DNA of 64,000 nucleotides from Actinomycetota bacterium (GCA_016700055.1 CP064997.1:2232001-2296000), one strand, 5' to 3'; numbered from the stretch's first letter, positions 24,091-33,838 are shown. A program made the numbers and translations. Notes: a model not told the origin generated them from the sequence alone.

Positions 24091-25431
24091 ATGATCGACG
24101 AAAAGCTCGAGGCCATCTTCGACGACGTCGTGCGTCGCAATCCCGCCGAGCCCGAGTTCCACCAGGCCACCCGCGAGGTGCTCGAGTCGCTCGGCCCGGT
24201 CGTGGCCAGGTACCCCGAGTTCACCAGGCACAAGATCATCCAGCGGATCTGCGAGCCCGAGCGCCAGGTGATCTTCCGGGTGCCGTGGCAGGACGACCAC
24301 GGCGAGGTGCACATCAACCGCGGCTTCAGGGTCGAGTTCAACAGCGTGCTCGGCCCGTACAAGGGCGGCTTGCGGTTCCACCCTTCCGTAAACCTCGGCA
24401 TCGTGAAGTTCCTCGGCTTCGAGCAGATCTTCAAGAACGCGCTCACCGGGATGCCGATCGGGGGCGCCAAGGGCGGCGCCGACTTCGACCCGAAGGGCCG
24501 CTCCGACGACGAGGTGATGCGCTTCTGCCAGAGCTTCATGCTGGAGCTCGCGCGACACCTCGGCGAGTACACCGACGTGCCCGCCGGCGACATCGGCGTC
24601 GGCACGCGTGAGATCGGCTACCTGTTCGGCCAGTACAAGCGGATCACGAACCGGTACGAGTCCGGTGTGATCACCGGCAAGGGCACCGCCTGGGGCGGAT
24701 CGCTCGTGCGCACCGAGGCGACGGGCTACGGCGTGGTGTTCTTCACCGACGCGATGCTGCGTGCCCGGGGCCTGTCGCTGGACGGCAGGTCGTGCCTGGT
24801 GTCCGGCGCGGGAAACGTGGCGATCTACGCGATCGAGAAGCTGCACGAGCTGGGGGCGAAGGTCGTCGCGTGTTCGGACAGCGACGGCGTCGTCCACGAC
24901 CCCGCGGGGATCGACCTCGACCTGTTGAAGCAGGTGAAGGAGGTGGAGCGGGCCAGGCTGACGGTGTACGCCGAGCGACGGGCATCGGCCACGCACCTGC
25001 CCCACGGCGACATCTGGTCGATCCCGTGCGACGTCGCGCTTCCCTGTGCGACGCAGAACGAGCTTTCCGGCAGCGGCGCGAAGTCGCTGATCGACAACGG
25101 CTGCATCGCCGTCGCCGAGGGAGCGAACATGCCGTGCACGGCGAACGCGGCGCGGGCGTTCGTCGAGGCGGGGGTGTCTTTCGGGCCGGGCAAGGCGGCC
25201 AACGCCGGCGGAGTGGCCACCTCCGCGCTGGAGATGCAGCAGAACGCGAGCCGCGACTCGTGGACGTTCGAGTTCACCGAGTCCAAGCTGGCCACGATCA
25301 TGGAGGGCATCCACGCGGTGTGCCTGGAGACGGCCGACGCGTTCGGCGCCCCCGGCAACTACATCGTCGGCGCCAACATCGCCGCCTTCCAGCGTGTCGC
25401 CCGTGCGATGCTCGCCCTCGGCCTCGTCTGA
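24091..25431 (+). CDS. gdhA: NADP-type glutamate dehydrogenase
   Basis: A 446-residue enzyme joining ammonia and 2-oxoglutarate to make glutamate. It aligns by eye along its whole length with E. coli GdhA (447 residues): G-P-Y-K-G-G-L-R-F-H-P-S (88-99), catalytic Lys127 in G-G-A-K-G-G-A-D-F-D-P-K-G, D-V-P-A-G-D-I-G-V-G, and the dinucleotide fold S-G-A-G-N-V-A near 245. The longer frame from GTG 24031 adds 20 residues unlike the family, so ATG 24091 is preferred. The gene is followed by a large palindromic element and a convergent methyltransferase gene. Confidence 0.95.
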   Translation: MIDEKLEAIFDDVVRRNPAEPEFHQATREVLESLGPVVARYPEFTRHKIIQRICEPERQVIFRVPWQDDHGEVHINRGFRVEFNSVLGPYKGGLRFHPSVNLGIVKFLGFEQIFKNALTGMPIGGAKGGADFDPKGRSDDEVMRFCQSFMLELARHLGEYTDVPAGDIGVGTREIGYLFGQYKRITNRYESGVITGKGTAWGGSLVRTEATGYGVVFFTDAMLRARGLSLDGRSCLVSGAGNVAIYAIEKLHELGAKVVACSDSDGVVHDPAGIDLDLLKQVKEVERARLTVYAERRASATHLPHGDIWSIPCDVALPCATQNELSGSGAKSLIDNGCIAVAEGANMPCTANAARAFVEAGVSFGPGKAANAGGVATSALEMQQNASRDSWTFEFTESKLATIMEGIHAVCLETADAFGAPGNYIVGANIAAFQRVARAMLALGLV

Positions 25432-25445
25432 AAAAGCGCGGCTAG

Positions 25446-25502
25446 CGCGCCAATCTGTCAACGAACCTGCGGCAGGCGCCGGTTCGTTGACAGATTGGCG
25501 CG
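25446..25502. repeat. Large palindromic element with 22-bp perfect stem (copy 1)
   Basis: CGCGCCAATCTGTC at 25446-25459 opens a 22-bp arm (25446-25467) that pairs without mismatch with 25481-25502 around a 13-nt loop. It stands 15 nt after the gdhA stop, between convergent genes, where it could end transcription from both sides. There is no T-run. A second, less perfect copy occurs at 47520-47576, also between convergent genes. Confidence 0.85.
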
Positions 25503-25544
25503 AAACCTGCGGTTTAACCTGCGGTTTGCCCTACGGGCTACGGG

Positions 25545-26317
25545 CTACGGGTTCGCGGCGGCGGCGGCGGCGAGTTCGACCACGCCCACCCGGGCGCCGA
25601 GGGTGAGCGAGGCGCGCACCCGGGCGTCGCGGGAGAGCCTGGCCCAGCAGTCGCCCATGTCGGCGGAGAAGTCGATGTCGTCGAACACCACCAGCGTTCC
25701 CGGAGCGGAGCCGGCGACGACGGCCTCGAACTGGGGGATCACCCACTCGCTGGTGTGCACGCCGTCGAGGAACGCCAACCCGATCGGCGGGTGCTGCGCT
25801 TCGAGCATGCCGAGGTTGTCCTCGAACTTGCCCTCCACCAGGGTGAACCTCGTCCCCACCGCCGCCAGGTTCTCCCGGGCGACCTCGGCCCACGCGGGGT
25901 TGATCTCGAACGTGACGGGGTGGCCGTTGCCGTTGCCTTCCAGACCGGCGAGCCAGTACATGCCCGACACCCCGAAGGCCGTGCCGACCTCGACGACGAG
26001 CGAGGGCTGCCGAGCGGACACCAGCTCGCGATACGCCCGCCCGAACGCGGCGGGGGCCGTACCACGCTCGGCAGGCGTGTCGCCGCGGTGCCTTGCCCGT
26101 ATCCCTCCCACAGCGTCTGCGGGCCGCGGGCGTCGGTCAGGCGGGTGCGCTGCTCGACGAGGGCGTCGAGTGCCGATCTGCCCGGGTTCCAGATGGGCCG
26201 CTTCAGCAGCCCGGCCAGGAACGACCCGTCGTGGCGACGCACCCAGCGCACCCGCAGCCGTCCGGAGGCGACGACGCCGCGCTCGCCTGCGGCAACCGCA
26301 CGGGAGACCAGCTTCAC
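25545..26317 (-). pseudogene. Class I SAM-dependent methyltransferase, reading frame broken by a +1/-1 shift
   Basis: Last gene of the minus-strand envelope operon. The GTG at 26317 lies in the GTGA overlap with the upstream methyltransferase, fixing the start. The first 75 or so residues (K-L-V-S-R-A-V, ... T-L-W-E-G-Y-G-Q) read in one frame, and the rest (R-H-R-G-D-T-P-A-E-R-G-T onward, with the SAM loop V-V-E-V-G-T-A-F-G and the acidic F-L-D-G-V-H) in another. The switch falls near 26085-26105. Joined, the product would be about 256 residues, a normal size. Either a real mutation, a programmed shift or a sequencing error explains this. The predicted role is methylation of a sugar or lipid. 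Confidence 0.75.
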
Positions 26318-27069
26318 GGGTGCGGATCGTGGGTGGAGGCGTAGGCGGTGCGTCGCATGACAGCCTCCAGGTTCCACGTGAGCACCTCGCGCGCCCCGGG
26401 CAGGCGAACGACGGCTCGGGCCCACGACGGGTAGTACCGCGGCGCCAGCGAAAGCAGGCTGAGGGCGTCGTCGTCGCGGATCCAGCGGACGACCTCGCCG
26501 ATGCTCAGCCGGTAGAGGCTCTCGCCGGGCACGTTCTTCACCGTTTCGCCGCGTGCCTCGTACCTGCGTACCGCGCGCTCGGCACCGAAGTAGTGCCACG
26601 GAGAGATCTCGTGGCCACCCCACGGTGACAGCCAGTTCGTGAACGAGAGGTAGACGACCCCGCCGGGCCGGCAGCAGCGCCCGAGCTCGCCGAGCAGGAG
26701 TCGCGGCGCGGGGACGTGCTCCAACACGTTGGAGCAGTGCACGACGTCGAACGTGGCGTCGGCGAACGGCAAGCGCTGGCCGTCGGCGACGATCGCGCGC
26801 TGTGCGGAGCGCCCGTGCAAGGCCAGCTCCGCCGACGACGGGTCGACGGTGACGCAAGTCGCCCCGGCATCGTCGAACGCGTCGGCCACGTAGCCCGGGC
26901 CGCCGCCCACGTCGAGCACGTCCGCGCCACGGACCGCCTGCCAATGCGCCACCGTGGCCACCACGTCGCGCGCCATCATCGTGTAGAGCCGGGCGGGATC
27001 GTGGCGCTCGGCCCGGAAGGCCGAGAACAGCTCGGCGGTACGGCGCAAGTCCCGACGTGGGCCGCTCAC
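26314..27069 (-). CDS. Class I SAM-dependent methyltransferase
   Basis: A 251-residue methyltransferase with the SAM-binding loop D-V-G-G-G-P-G (about residues 52-58), an acidic V-T-V-D-P strand end, and F-D-V-V-H-C-S-N-V-L-E-H-V for motif IV. The middle part (S-F-T-N-W-L-S-P-W-G-G-H-E) is characteristic of methyltransferases found next to glycosyltransferases in cell-wall loci. It overlaps both neighbours by GTGA junctions (27066-27069 upstream and 26314-26317 downstream), so three genes are translationally coupled. A sugar or prenyl-linked glycan is the likely acceptor, inferred from context. Confidence 0.86.
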   Translation of the reverse strand: MSGPRRDLRRTAELFSAFRAERHDPARLYTMMARDVVATVAHWQAVRGADVLDVGGGPGYVADAFDDAGATCVTVDPSSAELALHGRSAQRAIVADGQRLPFADATFDVVHCSNVLEHVPAPRLLLGELGRCCRPGGVVYLSFTNWLSPWGGHEISPWHYFGAERAVRRYEARGETVKNVPGESLYRLSIGEVVRWIRDDDALSLLSLAPRYYPSWARAVVRLPGAREVLTWNLEAVMRRTAYASTHDPHP

Positions 27070-28181
27070 TGCGACCTCCCCCTCGGTCCGCGGGCGATGG
27101 CTTCCAACGCGACCTCCTCGAACAGATCGACGGTGTGGTTCACGTCCAGCTCGGTGGCCCGCCCGCGTGCCGCCTCGCCGTAGGCGCCGAGTTGCGCCCT
27201 GTCGCCGGCCAGCTCGACCCAGACCTTGGCGAGCTCGTCGGGGCTGGTCACGAGACGCCCCGTCACGGCGTCGACGATCGCGTCACGCACACCCGGTGCG
27301 TCGAAGGCGAGGGCGGGGGTGCCGTGCGCGCCGGCCTCGGTGATCGCGATGCCCCACCCCTCGTGGCTCGCGGCGTGCACCAGCAGCCACGCCTCGGCCA
27401 GCAGGCGGTGCTTGTGATCGTCGTCGACGCGCCCGACGAGCTCTACACCCTCGCCCGCTCGTGCCGCGAGGCGGGCTCGCTCAGGCCCGTCGCCGATCAC
27501 CACCAGGCGTCCACCGACGACGGGACGCACGTGCTCCCACGCGTCGAGCAACAGCTCGATCCGCTTGTGCGGCACGAGTCGCCCGAGGGCGACGAAGAGC
27601 GGCTCGGTCGAGCGCGCCGCTGCCGCGCCGGGGGGCGGTGCGTCGATCGTGTTCGGCACGATGCGGATCTGCGATTCCCGGAAGCCGAGCTGACCGAGAG
27701 CCTGCGCGGTGGACGGCGAGACGGCGACGACGAGGCAGTTCCGGTAGACGAACGGAACGAGGCGGCGTTCGAACCAGCTCCCGGCAGCCGCGATCGGTCG
27801 GGGGAAGGTGAGCGGCCACTGCTCGGTGTGCACGTGGTGCACGAGCAGCACCGTTGGGCCGCGGCGCCAGAGCGGGGTGCAGTAGGTGGCGCCGTTCGCC
27901 ACGTCGAGCACCAGATCCGCGCCGCGGGCATGGCGCCGGTCGAGCAACGGCATGCGCAGGTACTGCGAGTAGGTGCCCCCGGCATCACGGGCCGCGTACG
28001 AACGGCCGCGCTGGTCGCTGTCGCCCGCGCCGGCAGCGGCGGTGCCGACCGGCCCGCCGCAGAAGAGCTGCACGTCGTGCCCGCGTCCGGCGAGGCCGGT
28101 GGCGAGCTGGTCGACGAGGCGTTCCGAACCCCCCGCCTGCGGGTGGGCGAGGTCACGCCAGGCGTGGATGACCAGCTTCAT
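27066..28181 (-). CDS. Glycosyltransferase family 4 protein
   Basis: A 371-residue GT-B enzyme that transfers a sugar from a nucleotide donor with retention of configuration. The N-terminal acceptor domain has a loop after the first strand, H-A-W-R-D-L-A-H-P-Q-A-G-G-S-E-R, typical of GT4. The donor domain has L-G-R-L-V-P-H-K-R (about 203-211) and the E-x7-E box in E-G-W-G-I-A-I-T-E (about 286-294). It is cytoplasmic and probably membrane-associated. It lies 4 nt after the flippase stop and overlaps the methyltransferase by GTGA, so it acts in the same envelope-glycan pathway. Confidence 0.9.
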   Translation of the reverse strand: MKLVIHAWRDLAHPQAGGSERLVDQLATGLAGRGHDVQLFCGGPVGTAAAGAGDSDQRGRSYAARDAGGTYSQYLRMPLLDRRHARGADLVLDVANGATYCTPLWRRGPTVLLVHHVHTEQWPLTFPRPIAAAGSWFERRLVPFVYRNCLVVAVSPSTAQALGQLGFRESQIRIVPNTIDAPPPGAAAARSTEPLFVALGRLVPHKRIELLLDAWEHVRPVVGGRLVVIGDGPERARLAARAGEGVELVGRVDDDHKHRLLAEAWLLVHAASHEGWGIAITEAGAHGTPALAFDAPGVRDAIVDAVTGRLVTSPDELAKVWVELAGDRAQLGAYGEAARGRATELDVNHTVDLFEEVALEAIARGPRGRSQ

Positions 28182-28185
28182 CTGC

Positions 28186-29529
28186 TCAGACCCCCATCGC
28201 CGACGGCCCGGCGTCGAGGTGTGCCGCTACGGCCGGCGCGAACGGCCGGTCGCGAATCCACCACAGCAGGGCAAGGCCGGCCAGCCCGGCCAGCGTCGCG
28301 CCGGCGAGCCAGGCCACCGACGCCTGCATGATCGTCAGCCTGCGCCACATGACGAACACGGGCAGCAGCACCGCGGTGACGAGGATCAAGGGGAGCGCGA
28401 GGATCATCCGCGACAGGTGCCTGACGTTGGCCACCGCGTTCGCGACGGCGAAGCAGGCCATCGGGATGGCGGCGATCGACAGGACGCGGATGACGGCGAC
28501 GGAGTCTTCGTAGTCGCCGCCGTACACGCTCTCGACGAGGGTCGCGCCGAGCTGCGTGACGACTGCCATCGCGCTCGACAGCACCAGACCGAGCACTAGA
28601 GCGTGACGGGTCTGTTCGGCGAGCGGCGACGTGCGCCCGGCGTCGGCGAGCAGCGTGGTGGCCACGTTCTGGGCGATCACGTACATCAGCAGGGCGATGT
28701 TCCAGGCCAGGAAGAACTTCGCGTTCTCGTCCGAGCTCACGGCCAGCGCGACGAGCAGCGGCAACGACGTCGGCGCGGCCCTGGCGACGAGTGTCCCCGC
28801 CACGGTCAGCCCGAGGTAGCCGACGATCGACCTGGCGTCGGGCGGGAACGGACCTAACGCGAACCGCTGCGGGTCGTGGCGTTCGGCCAACAGCCAGACG
28901 ACCGGGCCGGAGAGGGCGACGACGCCGGTTCCCGCCAGGAAGTACGGCAGCGGGTCGTCGCCACGGCACACGACCGCGACGAGGAGCACGCTCGTCACCG
29001 CGACTGCTGCCGAGCGGGCGATGATCCACCCGTAGCGGCCCTGCCCGAGCAGGCGGATCTCCACCAGGATCGTCCCCGATGCTCCCGCAGCGATGGCCGC
29101 GAACGCGAGTGCACCGGGCACCGACTGCAGCGGCTCGAGCTGTTCGATTCCGGCGACCGTGACGACGGTCGCGACGCCGATGGCGAGAGCACCGGCGGCG
29201 AGCATCGACACCGCCAGGGTGAGGTTGTGGACCACCCGCGCCGGGTGGCCGGGCGTCACCCCGAACCGAGCTACGGCGGGCACCAGCGTGAGGGCACAGA
29301 GGTAGGTGAGAAAGGCGATGGCACTGGCGAGGGCGGCGACGCGACCGACGTTGTCGCTCGTCGTCACCCGCGCGGCGATGGCCCAGAAGAGCGCACCTCC
29401 CGCAGCGATGACGAGCACCGACGCAGTGAGCACCGACGAGCCACGGAGGATGGCGCTGTCGCGCAGGCGCCGGCCTTGCTCGGTGGCGGCGCCCGGGGCG
29501 TCACGGTGGCGCCGACTCGTCCCGAGCAC
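28186..29529 (-). CDS. Polysaccharide/lipid-linked oligosaccharide flippase (MOP/Wzx-like)
   Basis: A 447-residue integral membrane protein with about twelve hydrophobic helices and short loops, a basic N-terminus and no other domain. The architecture and operon position match the multidrug/oligosaccharidyl-lipid/polysaccharide exporter superfamily that moves undecaprenyl- or decaprenyl-linked sugars across the membrane. The GTG at 29529 overlaps the end of the AftD-like gene by 29 bases. No later in-frame start precedes the first helix, so the overlap is accepted. Substrate unknown; family assignment is from topology and context more than from a motif. Confidence 0.75.
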   Translation of the reverse strand: MLGTSRRHRDAPGAATEQGRRLRDSAILRGSSVLTASVLVIAAGGALFWAIAARVTTSDNVGRVAALASAIAFLTYLCALTLVPAVARFGVTPGHPARVVHNLTLAVSMLAAGALAIGVATVVTVAGIEQLEPLQSVPGALAFAAIAAGASGTILVEIRLLGQGRYGWIIARSAAVAVTSVLLVAVVCRGDDPLPYFLAGTGVVALSGPVVWLLAERHDPQRFALGPFPPDARSIVGYLGLTVAGTLVARAAPTSLPLLVALAVSSDENAKFFLAWNIALLMYVIAQNVATTLLADAGRTSPLAEQTRHALVLGLVLSSAMAVVTQLGATLVESVYGGDYEDSVAVIRVLSIAAIPMACFAVANAVANVRHLSRMILALPLILVTAVLLPVFVMWRRLTIMQASVAWLAGATLAGLAGLALLWWIRDRPFAPAVAAHLDAGPSAMGV

Positions 29530-32500
29530 GAGGCTCGACAGTACCGGACCGGCGCATCTCGGCGACGACGCCGGAGATGCACACGAGCGTCAGCAACACC
29601 GCCAGTCTGGCGCTGTGGTGCGCAAGGCCGCGCTGCGCGGGCCACAGCGGCCACACCGGTTCCAGCGGAGGCCCGAGCGGTGGGATGGTCGCCAGGGCGG
29701 CGAGCACCACCAGCGCGACGGCGGCGGCGCCGATCGCGGTGGAGCTGAGCCAGCCTCGCTCCACGCACACGACGGCGACGGCGACGACGAGCAGGCTCGG
29801 CCATCCGCCCACCAGCGTCGCGAACACCAGCGTGGCCGCGAGGCTGGCAGGCACCAGCCAACCCGGCACCACCTGGCGGCGAGCGCCGGTCACCCGGGCC
29901 AACGCCGCGCGCCGGGGGTCGGCGATGACCAGCGCGACGAGCACGCCGAGGGTGGCGAGCGCGACGTCGGCGGAGCGAGCGAACAACGCCTGGCTCGCCT
30001 GGCCGACGCGGATCTCCTGTGGGCCGCCCTCGGCCAGCACCCACCCCGCCTGCACGTCCAACGACAGTGTGGCGAGCGTTCCCGATTCCGTCGACGCTCG
30101 CCACCCGGGGGAGTAGGCCTGGCCGAGGACTACCCTCGTGCCGGCGGGAGCGTCGAGGCGCAGGGTGTGCTCGACGGCGCCACGCTCGACGACCTCCACC
30201 TCGACGGCCGAAGCCGGTACCGGTTCCCTTCCGTCGGTGGCGACGAAGCGGGCCCAGTCGAGGGGCAGACCGGGCACCGTCGAGAGCTCGTGCCACCCGC
30301 TCGACAGCTCCAACGCGGTGCACGCCTCGATCGCCACCGGCGTCCCCGCCAGCAGTTCGGACAGCGCGCCGAGCGGTCTCACACCGACCGTCCGGCCGTC
30401 CAGCACGACCAGGTCCTCCCTGCACTCGTCCGCCCGGTAGGCGAGTGCATTCGCTCGGTCGTTCAGCTCCACCTCGGCGATGGTCATCGACCAGCCGCTG
30501 GCCGAATCGAGGGTGGTCGGCGAGACGGTGAACGAGATGTTGTCGGCGAGCGGCGCGCCCGCAGGCCAGGTCAGCTCCACGCTGCAGGTGGCCTCGCCGG
30601 CGATGGTGACGATCCGCACCTCGCCGCGCTGCTGCTCGCCGCCGCGCCGGCAGCTGCGGGCCGGGTCGAGCCGCGTCTCCACGTCGCCGCGGGCGACGTC
30701 GAGCCGATGGGGGAGATCTGCGCCGCCGTCGACGCGCAGCACGAGTCGGGCGCTGCGAACGTCGTTCCCCCTGGTCCCCTGGACGCCCGCGACGAACGTG
30801 GAGACGGGTGCCGAGTCCAGTTCCCACGAAGTCGCCGTGTCGCCGTCGAACGCGCGAACCGGTTCGCCGCCGGTTGGCGCGATGCCCGACGTGACGGCGT
30901 CGATCCACAGCTCGCTGCGGAGCAGGCGCGCGACACCCGTCGCGGAGCCGGCGGGTGTCACCTGCAGCGAGCCCTGCAGCTCGAACGGCCGCCCGACGGG
31001 CAGGCGGAACCTCCGGTTCAGGGCGCCCTCGGGGTCACGGGGCAGTCCGGTCAACCGTTGCAGCTCCACCGAGAACGCGGCGTCGGCCAGCGGCGCACCT
31101 ACCTCCGGTGAGCTGTCCGCAAGGCGGGCGAGGTCGTCGGGCAGGACGACCCTCTCGGCAAGGTCGAGCCCCGGAACCTCTACCTCGGCCAAGCCGAACG
31201 GCCCCCCACCGTCTCCTTCCACCTCCAACGGGACGATCACGAGCTCGTCGGTGGTCTGGGGCGGGATGCGCAACGCGTTCACGGTGCCCGGTTCGACGTC
31301 GAACTCGAACGGCTCCTCGCCGGGCACCACCACGGCGACCCTCGACACCGTGCGGCCTCCGTCCACCACGGCCACCCGCACCCCGACCTCGTCGATGCTG
31401 TGCGGTTCGGCCAGCTCGACTCGCACCGCCTGACCGTACGAGGCGGCACTGACCCCGGTCAGCCAGGCCGTCGTCGGGTCGCCGTCGAAGGCCGCCGATG
31501 GCCGGTGGGCGAGCCCGGGGTCCCACAGCGATGCAGGCCCGGCGTATGCGATGCGCACCGCGTCGCCGAACGTGGTCACGCTCTGGCTGCCCTCCACACC
31601 CTCGAACAGGTCGTCGACGCGATCCGTGTCGAGCGCGGTGAGAGTGCGCTGCTCCTGTCCCCACGCGAGCGGGCGGCGACGGTTGGTGTCGCTCAGCACC
31701 ACCGACGCCCCGGCGTCGAGCTCGGCCGCGACCTCGCCGGCGTCGAGCGGTGCCGTGTAGCGGATCGGCCCGAGGGTGTCGAGTGCGGCGGAGCGGGCGA
31801 GAACCGACCACGCGGCGCCGTCGCCGGACACGAGCACGGCAGGCGCCGGTGTGACCGCACGGACGACGTCGTCGACGCCGGGCACCACGAACACCTCTAC
31901 CGGATGCAGCCGGCGCTCGTCGTCAGCGCTCGCCGTTTCGTCGTCCGGGCCGGTGACGTTCTCGCCCTGCCTGCCGAAGGTCTCGGTCAAGGCCAGCGTC
32001 TCGTCGTCGCGCAGGCCCTGCAACATCTGGGGCCTGGCCACACCGGCCGCCTGCCAGTCGAGGTCGTTGCGCACGACCACGTACTGCACGCCGAGGCGAC
32101 GCAGGATCGGCGCGAGCGTGCCCGGCTCGTACCGGCCGCTCGTGACGAAGCGGTCGATGGCCACGGTGAGGTTCGCGGCCTCGGCCGGCGAGCCAGTGAG
32201 CGGCTGGGCGAAGATCGCCGGGCGGTCGAGCAACGAGGGGAAGATGTCGCCACCCGCGGCCGAGCCCCAGCGGTAGGCCTCCACGCTCGATCCGGGTAGG
32301 ACGAGCACCCGGCCGGCCCCTGGCTGGGCATCGAGCCACGAGAACGCCTCGCGCCAGTAGTCGGGGACATCGCCGTGAAGTCGCTGGCCGTACGCGAACG
32401 CGTCGCCGGACAACAGCGGCCAACCGGAGGGCACGAGCACGAGCGCGATCGCGCCGGCGGCGAGCACCGTTCGCACCCGACGCGGCGGCCCCTCCCGTCG

Positions 32501-33781
32501 GTTCCGCTCGCGGAGCTCCCTCATCGCGAGGGCGGACAGCACGGCGACGGCCAAGACGAGCCCGGCACCGGCCTTGTACACGTTCCTGAACGCGAAGAGC
32601 GCCGGGCTCGCGTCGTAGAGCCGGCGCAGTGCGGACCCGAGCGGAGCCGGGTTGCTCACCGGGTAGGCACCCACCATCGCGGCTGCGGCCACGGCCAGCA
32701 CGACGCCCATCACCAGCCGGATACGCCGGCGGCCGAACACGACTGCCGCCACCGCCACCGCCACGGGTACGAACGTGGCCGCGATCACGTACCAGTTCGT
32801 GAAGTACACCGTCAGGTAGGGGAACACGAGTGGTCCCCGCGGGTTCCAGTACTGCAGCCAGAACCCGAGACCGCGCAGGCTCTCCGCCCAGCTCGACGAA
32901 CGGCTGACGGCGTCGACCGACTCGGTGCTGCCGAGGTTTCGCGCGAGGGTCTCCGACGACATCACCGAGCGGACCACCACCGGGGCAAGCGCGAGCATCG
33001 AGAGCGCCAGCGCCCGCGCAGACCACGAGAGCATCGAGCGCAGGCCCACCTCGCGCCCGGCGACGAGGCCGACGGCGATGATCACGGCCGGAACGAGCGC
33101 CATGGCCAGCCCCGGCGGGTTGTGCGAGCCGGCGGTGGCGAGGGCGAGCGCGAACACCGCCGCCCACCGCCAGCGCGAATCAGTGGTCGCGCCACGCCAC
33201 ACCGCGAGCACGAACCAGGGGCACAGCGCGACGTTCAGCAGCAGCGCAGTCGGGAAGAAGAAGCCCGACGTGAACGGTGCACACACGAACCAGGCGCCCG
33301 CGAGGAGGGCCTCCGCGCGGGCGCCGGGCAGGGCAGCACGCGCGACCGCGGCTGTGCCGATGGCTCCGATGCAGAGCACCGCCGCGAACCAGAACCGCTG
33401 GGCGAGCCAGGGCTCGAACCCGACCGACCGCACGAGCATCATGAACGAGTCGGTGACCGGCAGGTAGTGCTGCGTCGGACCGCCGAGGTCCACCTCGGGG
33501 TTCCACACCGTGAAGATCGATGCGAACGAGCGGTGCGGGGCCCAGTTGTGGACGAACCGGTTGTCCCCCAGGTACCACCCCGGCTCGTGGGCGAAGGCGA
33601 CGAATGTCGCCAGCAGGGCGAGCCCTGCCGCCACGGCAGCAAACCCAGCCGGTTTCGCTCCACCGCGATCTGTGCCGATGGCGACCCTGTCGCTACCGCG
33701 AACGCGGTGGAAGACGGCGAAAGCGAACGCGAAGAGAGCTACCGCGAGGGGTAGCACGAGGTCGCGAAAACCCCAACTCAT
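29501..33781 (-). CDS. AftD-like alpha-(1->3)-arabinofuranosyltransferase family protein (GT-C, DUF3367), paralogue 1
   Basis: A 1426-residue membrane enzyme. About a dozen helices (residues 5-480) include an outside loop with G-D-N-R-F-V-H-N-W, where GT-C enzymes carry an acidic catalytic residue. A large periplasmic region follows, with at least two F5/8 type C (carbohydrate-binding) modules seen as A-A-F-D-G-D-P-T-T-A-W (about 765) and R-A-F-D-G-D-T-A-T-S-W (about 980). A few C-terminal helices close the protein (about 1290-1400). This is the AftD layout; mycobacterial AftD adds arabinofuranose from decaprenyl-phospho-arabinose to arabinan. Donor and acceptor here are inferred. It is the second gene of the minus-strand operon and a paralogue of the gene at 38375. 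Confidence 0.85.
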   Translation of the reverse strand: MSWGFRDLVLPLAVALFAFAFAVFHRVRGSDRVAIGTDRGGAKPAGFAAVAAGLALLATFVAFAHEPGWYLGDNRFVHNWAPHRSFASIFTVWNPEVDLGGPTQHYLPVTDSFMMLVRSVGFEPWLAQRFWFAAVLCIGAIGTAAVARAALPGARAEALLAGAWFVCAPFTSGFFFPTALLLNVALCPWFVLAVWRGATTDSRWRWAAVFALALATAGSHNPPGLAMALVPAVIIAVGLVAGREVGLRSMLSWSARALALSMLALAPVVVRSVMSSETLARNLGSTESVDAVSRSSSWAESLRGLGFWLQYWNPRGPLVFPYLTVYFTNWYVIAATFVPVAVAVAAVVFGRRRIRLVMGVVLAVAAAAMVGAYPVSNPAPLGSALRRLYDASPALFAFRNVYKAGAGLVLAVAVLSALAMRELRERNRREGPPRRVRTVLAAGAIALVLVPSGWPLLSGDAFAYGQRLHGDVPDYWREAFSWLDAQPGAGRVLVLPGSSVEAYRWGSAAGGDIFPSLLDRPAIFAQPLTGSPAEAANLTVAIDRFVTSGRYEPGTLAPILRRLGVQYVVVRNDLDWQAAGVARPQMLQGLRDDETLALTETFGRQGENVTGPDDETASADDERRLHPVEVFVVPGVDDVVRAVTPAPAVLVSGDGAAWSVLARSAALDTLGPIRYTAPLDAGEVAAELDAGASVVLSDTNRRRPLAWGQEQRTLTALDTDRVDDLFEGVEGSQSVTTFGDAVRIAYAGPASLWDPGLAHRPSAAFDGDPTTAWLTGVSAASYGQAVRVELAEPHSIDEVGVRVAVVDGGRTVSRVAVVVPGEEPFEFDVEPGTVNALRIPPQTTDELVIVPLEVEGDGGGPFGLAEVEVPGLDLAERVVLPDDLARLADSSPEVGAPLADAAFSVELQRLTGLPRDPEGALNRRFRLPVGRPFELQGSLQVTPAGSATGVARLLRSELWIDAVTSGIAPTGGEPVRAFDGDTATSWELDSAPVSTFVAGVQGTRGNDVRSARLVLRVDGGADLPHRLDVARGDVETRLDPARSCRRGGEQQRGEVRIVTIAGEATCSVELTWPAGAPLADNISFTVSPTTLDSASGWSMTIAEVELNDRANALAYRADECREDLVVLDGRTVGVRPLGALSELLAGTPVAIEACTALELSSGWHELSTVPGLPLDWARFVATDGREPVPASAVEVEVVERGAVEHTLRLDAPAGTRVVLGQAYSPGWRASTESGTLATLSLDVQAGWVLAEGGPQEIRVGQASQALFARSADVALATLGVLVALVIADPRRAALARVTGARRQVVPGWLVPASLAATLVFATLVGGWPSLLVVAVAVVCVERGWLSSTAIGAAAVALVVLAALATIPPLGPPLEPVWPLWPAQRGLAHHSARLAVLLTLVCISGVVAEMRRSGTVEPRARDESAPP

Positions 33782-33820
33782 CGGAGGTGGGCGCCGTCCC
33801 GGGAAGGGTCAGCGAACCGG

Positions 33821-33838
33821 GCCACGCCGCTGCGTGGC
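33821..33838 (-). terminator. Stem-loop between the LPXTG gene and the AftD-like gene
   Basis: GCCACGC (33821-33827), a four-base loop and GCGTGGC (33832-33838) form a perfect 7-bp hairpin 17 nt past the LPXTG stop on the minus strand. Without a T-run it could act as a partial terminator or mRNA-end stabiliser that raises expression of the first gene relative to the huge second gene. Confidence 0.45.
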
